The position numbers were made by a program, and so were the translations under genes. Below, piece by piece: positions 62,035-64,000 of a stretch of DNA of 64,000 nt (position 1 is the first letter of the stretch; each line of letters starts with the position of its first letter). Origin of the DNA: Candidatus Rhodobacter oscarellae (GTDB lineage Bacteria > Pseudomonadota > Alphaproteobacteria > Rhodobacterales > Rhodobacteraceae); contig NZ_LFTY01000002.1 in NCBI RefSeq assembly GCF_001078595.1, positions 579,378-643,377 on the forward strand. Reading direction: 5' to 3'. The notes under the pieces are model-generated. The model ran no database searches, was not told the DNA's origin, and was given only the letters and a program-made list of their open reading frames with translations.

Positions 62035-63510
62035 ATGATGTTGAGAATGTTGTCAGGAGCCGTTTTAGGCGCGGTTGTCGGCGGAGCAGGGCTTGTCGCG
62101 CTCTCGATGGTCGCGCCGCGGATTGAGCTGTCCCTGCCGGAGCCGTCTGCCGAAGAGGTTGCGGTGCCGGCGGGCTCTGAGTTCAACGCCGAGCGCCCGG
62201 ACACGGACCCCATCCTGCCGCAGACCGAGGGCCGACCCGCTGGCGAGGCGGGAACCCTAGGAAGTGTCGATACCGGCCTTTCCGCGCCAAGCGTGGACAC
62301 AAGCCCGGTCGCGACCCCGCAGGCGATGCAGGTCGAGGCGGATATCTCCAGCCCCTCCTCGGAGGGCGGCAGCACCGCTGGGCTGAACGTGAGCGGCGAA
62401 GAAGGGGTCGTCTCGCTGCCCGGCACGGCGCAACCGTCGGAGCCGGGGCTAGAGACAACGCCCACCCAAGTGGACGCGCCGCTGGCGACGCCCGCAGCGC
62501 CTACGCCCGAGACCGTGACGGCCCCATCCGCGGGCCCGACAGAGACCGCCCCAGAGATATCTGCGCCCAGCGATCCCGCGCTCGAGACCGATCTTGCCGC
62601 GTCTGCCACCGCGCCCGCGTTGGAACCTGCCCCCGCGACCGCCGAGAGCGCCGAGGCGCCCGTCGCCGCCGACGGGCCGGGCCGCATCGTGGCGCCAGAC
62701 CTTTCGGTTGACGCGCCCAACCTGCCCACCACGGCGGATGCCTCTATTTCGGCGCCGTCCTTCGGCGCGATCGCTTCGAACGCGGCAGAGGACAGCCTGC
62801 CCAATATCGGCGCGGGGCCAGAGACGCCCGCCGAGGTCGAAGCCGCGCCAGCACTGCTGCGCTACGCCGCGCCCTTTGAGCCGGAGAACGATACGCCCCG
62901 CTTGGCAATCGTGTTGATTGATGACGGCGTCGCCGCGCTGGATGGGCTTGCGGATCTGCCGCTGCCGGTGGCCGTGGCGGTCGACCCGCTGGATGATGGC
63001 GCCGCAGGGCGCATGGCGGCGCTTCGTGCCGCTGGCGTCGAGGTTCTGGTGCTCACGCCGCTGCCCAAGGGTGCTGCGCCGGCGGATGTCGAGGTGGCCT
63101 TCCAAAGCTATTTCACCGCCGTACCGCAAGCCGTCGCGGTGATGGACCTGCCGCAGGCCGTGCTGCAAGAATCGCGACCGCGCGCGGTGCAGGTCGTTGA
63201 GATCTTGAAGGAAACCGGGCACGGCCTGGTGACCTATAACAAGGGCCTGAACGCCGCCTTGCGCATCGCCGAGCGGGAAGGCGTGGCCGCGGCCAAGCTG
63301 AGCCGCGTGTTCGACGATGGCTCCACGGACGCTGGCGGCATGCGCCGCGCGCTCAATCAAGGCGTGTTCCGATCCGGGCAAGAAAAAGCCGCCGTTCTGG
63401 TGGGTCAGCTGCGCCCCGAAGCCCTGGCCGTTCTGGCCGAATGGAGCTTCGGGTCGCGGGCGCGGCAGGTGACGCTCGCGCCCGTGTCGGCGGTGCTGCG
63501 CGGCGACTAA
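62035..63510 (+). CDS. divergent polysaccharide deacetylase family protein
   Basis: A 491-residue protein. An N-terminal membrane anchor (MLRMLSGAVLGAVVGGAGLV) is preceded by GGGGGAG 7 nt before the ATG at 62035. A long low-complexity Pro/Ala/Thr/Ser/Glu linker covers about 35-275. The C-terminal divergent deacetylase (YibQ/DUF610-like) domain follows: PRLAIVLIDDGVAALDGLAD near 286, LPLPVAVAVDPLDDGAAGRM and GHGLVTYNKGLNAALRIAER near 397. It likely acts on envelope glycans in the periplasm. Divergent from trpG. Confidence 0.88.
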   Translation: MMLRMLSGAVLGAVVGGAGLVALSMVAPRIELSLPEPSAEEVAVPAGSEFNAERPDTDPILPQTEGRPAGEAGTLGSVDTGLSAPSVDTSPVATPQAMQVEADISSPSSEGGSTAGLNVSGEEGVVSLPGTAQPSEPGLETTPTQVDAPLATPAAPTPETVTAPSAGPTETAPEISAPSDPALETDLAASATAPALEPAPATAESAEAPVAADGPGRIVAPDLSVDAPNLPTTADASISAPSFGAIASNAAEDSLPNIGAGPETPAEVEAAPALLRYAAPFEPENDTPRLAIVLIDDGVAALDGLADLPLPVAVAVDPLDDGAAGRMAALRAAGVEVLVLTPLPKGAAPADVEVAFQSYFTAVPQAVAVMDLPQAVLQESRPRAVQVVEILKETGHGLVTYNKGLNAALRIAEREGVAAAKLSRVFDDGSTDAGGMRRALNQGVFRSGQEKAAVLVGQLRPEALAVLAEWSFGSRARQVTLAPVSAVLRGD

Positions 63511-63616
63511 ATCTGGGCGTTTGCGGCGCCGTGGACTTGCGTTACACTTGTGTCATGAGCGACCGCCTCGGCGGGCCGCACGGCCAGGAATGAACCGAGC
63601 ACGGAACCCGTAGACG

Positions 63617-64000
63617 ATGACACAGGCGCATTTCCCGCATCTTTTCTCGCCCCTTACAATCGCTGGTACGACGCTGCGAAACCGGATCGTCTCGACCGGG
63701 CACGAGACGCATCTGGCGCATGGCGGCGCGCTGGGCGACGAGATCGTGGCCTATCACGAGGCGCGGGCCCGCGGCGGCGCCGGGCTGATCATTGTCGAGG
63801 TGGCCTTGCCGCATCGCTCGGGCGTGTTCGTGGCCGATCCGATCCGTGTCGACAGCGACGATTGCATCCCCGGATACGCGCGTCTTGCCAAGGTGGTGCA
63901 GGGGCATGGTGCGGCGCTGGTCGCGCAGCTCTTCCACCCTGGGCGAGAGATGCTGGCCTCCGAGGACGGGACCGAGCCGGTGTCCTACAGCGCCTCGGCC
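63617..64000 (+). CDS. NADH:flavin oxidoreductase (old yellow enzyme family), 5' part
   Basis: The frame opens at ATG 63617 and stays open for 128 codons to the window edge. MTQAHFPHLFSPLTIAGTTL and RNRIVSTGHETHLAHGGALG match the N-terminus of flavin TIM-barrel reductases of the 2,4-dienoyl-CoA reductase/trimethylamine dehydrogenase type. VVQGHGAALVAQLFHPGRE fits the family strand-3 motif. The C-terminal iron-sulfur and NAD parts lie outside. The substrate cannot be assigned. Confidence 0.9.
   Translation, partial: MTQAHFPHLFSPLTIAGTTLRNRIVSTGHETHLAHGGALGDEIVAYHEARARGGAGLIIVEVALPHRSGVFVADPIRVDSDDCIPGYARLAKVVQGHGAALVAQLFHPGREMLASEDGTEPVSYSASA

Overview
The window is a chromosomal segment of a GC-rich alphaproteobacterium. 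Gene content and neighbourhoods point to the order Rhodobacterales (Roseobacter group). The indicators are the lexA/comEC/gltX/gltA block beside moeA-moaC-trpC-trpD-trpG, the divergent yceD/bamE pair, an ornithine-lipid olsB, the ccmE/ccmF/ccmH genes, a ScfR-type regulator near acsA, tandem GTTC-N7-GTTC LexA boxes, and gene transfer agent (GTA) type lysis genes. I see no rRNA, tRNA, CRISPR array, transposase or prophage structural cluster. Nothing in the sequence allows a genus call.

Layout. 1-8.4 kb (mostly minus strand): a partial MttB-family methyltransferase, a secretion-free hypothetical, a PLP decarboxylase, a 32-residue membrane peptide, bolA, a chloramphenicol-acetyltransferase-like gene, a 29-residue hydrophobic peptide with an extreme Shine-Dalgarno, purL, a likely small RNA and a LysR regulator. 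8.4-15 kb: a fused indolepyruvate ferredoxin oxidoreductase, an acyltransferase, murI and argC. 15.3-20 kb: a cytochrome c maturation locus (ccmE, ccmF, small secreted protein, ccmH) with a three-gene endolysin/holin/XhlA-like lysis cassette inserted between ccmE and ccmF. 20-31.7 kb: mixed housekeeping and envelope genes (paaG-like, Hint-domain protein, yceD, bamE, msrB, olsB, ABC-F, ddaH, EamA, bactofilin, AbrB-type permease) and a ScfR regulator. 31.9-39.3 kb: a complete Liv-type ABC importer (SBP, two permeases, two ATPases) followed by acsA, which suggests uptake of an organic acid or amide feeding acetyl-CoA. 39.4-40.6 kb: a visibly AT-richer gene encoding a membrane-anchored coiled-coil/collagen/tail-collar protein, bracketed by two copies of a palindrome. 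40.8-50.8 kb: metabolic genes, a truncated Ada-like methyltransferase, xdhC plus a molybdopterin-binding gene, two secreted unknowns and a GNAT. 50.8-63.5 kb: gltA, gltX, comEC, lexA, moeA-moaC-trpC (ATGA-coupled), ung, trpD-trpG and a divergent polysaccharide deacetylase. The right edge cuts an old-yellow-enzyme-type oxidoreductase.

The most unusual non-coding content is repetitive: (i) a roughly 300-bp element present twice in opposite orientation (20.0 kb and 60.0 kb) with a 14-bp stem that covaries between copies; (ii) a roughly 175-bp module with four successive palindromes, present twice (27.6 kb and 42.9 kb), each time between convergent genes; (iii) a related palindrome pair between livF and acsA; (iv) small CCGG-type hairpins scattered between genes. 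All functional statements come from reading motifs and context; no database search was run.
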